A stretch of DNA of 42,390 nt from contig JAIRRW010000005.1 of assembly GCA_031255775.1 (NCBI GenBank), positions 1 through 42,390 of the forward strand. The letters run 5' to 3'. This document shows, piece by piece, positions 42,343-42,390 of the stretch. Positions within the stretch are counted from its first letter, which is position 1, and each line of letters begins with the position of its first letter. The translations under genes and the position numbers were made by a program. Source of the DNA: Clostridiales bacterium. Its GTDB lineage: Bacteria; Bacillota; Clostridia; Christensenellales; Pumilibacteraceae. Below the pieces are notes generated by a model. It was given only the letters and a program-made list of their open reading frames with translations. It made no database searches and was not told where the DNA came from.

Positions 42343-42390
42343 ATACGTATCGGAGGACATTCGTTTTACGGTGTGCCGTACATTCAATTA

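Overview
The window reads as a chromosomal segment of a moderately GC-rich Firmicute, probably a Clostridia-type gut bacterium (a Christensenellales-like lineage is my guess, at low confidence). Three things support this. Purine-rich Shine-Dalgarno sites precede most genes. The core gene order is secA-prfB and S10-spc-alpha, with adk, map, a KOW protein, infA, rpmJ, rpsM, rpsK, rpsD, rpoA and rplQ in the Clostridia arrangement. The zinc-binding forms of S4, S14 and L36 are present. Nearly everything up to 34 kb lies on the minus strand.

From 0.1 to 9.1 kb there is a minus-strand run. It starts with a degenerate Rho-family protein, followed by pheA (prephenate dehydratase), secA, a small membrane-anchored protein, prfB, tsaD and mnmA; the N-terminus of a Pro/Gly-rich protein runs off the left edge. 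From 9.1 to 9.55 kb is a gene-free stretch packed with hairpins and a dispersed repeat. From 9.55 to 26.5 kb is one continuous S10-spc-alpha ribosomal cluster of 31 genes, from rpsJ (26.5 kb) to rplQ (9.55 kb). It is driven from a perfect TTGACA-17-TATAAT promoter at 26.9 kb through a leader of about 360 nt that can fold in alternative ways. The cluster supplies ribosomal proteins, the secretion channel SecY, adenylate kinase, methionine aminopeptidase, IF-1 and RNA polymerase alpha.

From 27 to 30.1 kb are trmL, a small tautomerase, a Pr6Pr-type membrane protein and pckA, whose leader carries four 27-nt tandem repeats. From 30.5 to 35.2 kb is a small glycan-use locus. A cysteine-type sulfatase and a GH92 alpha-mannosidase form a minus-strand operon, and a GntR/LacI-type (AraR-like) regulator diverges from it; neither enzyme has a visible signal peptide. 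From 35.2 to 42.4 kb is accessory sequence: a possible 32-codon ORF, a frameshifted cysteine-rich gene with a perfect promoter, a 1394-residue membrane-anchored protein with FN3 repeats and a BspA-like leucine-rich region, an AAA/DUF4143 ATPase, then repeat-rich DNA ending in a rightward promoter.

The most unusual item is the intact 466-codon Rho homologue at 7.7-9.1 kb. By my reading it has lost the Walker A lysine/threonine, the Walker B aspartate, the Q-loop, the arginine finger and the RNA-binding aromatics. Other points worth following are an L24 with a 170-residue lysine/alanine/proline/glutamate tail built from 63-nt repeats, an in-frame prfB that still carries the CTTTGAC motif of the programmed frameshift at codons 25-26, several promoters whose -10 box lies only 6-11 nt from the start codon, and at least four families of dispersed or inverted repeats. 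All functional calls come from reading the sequence and from memory of protein families; no database search was run.
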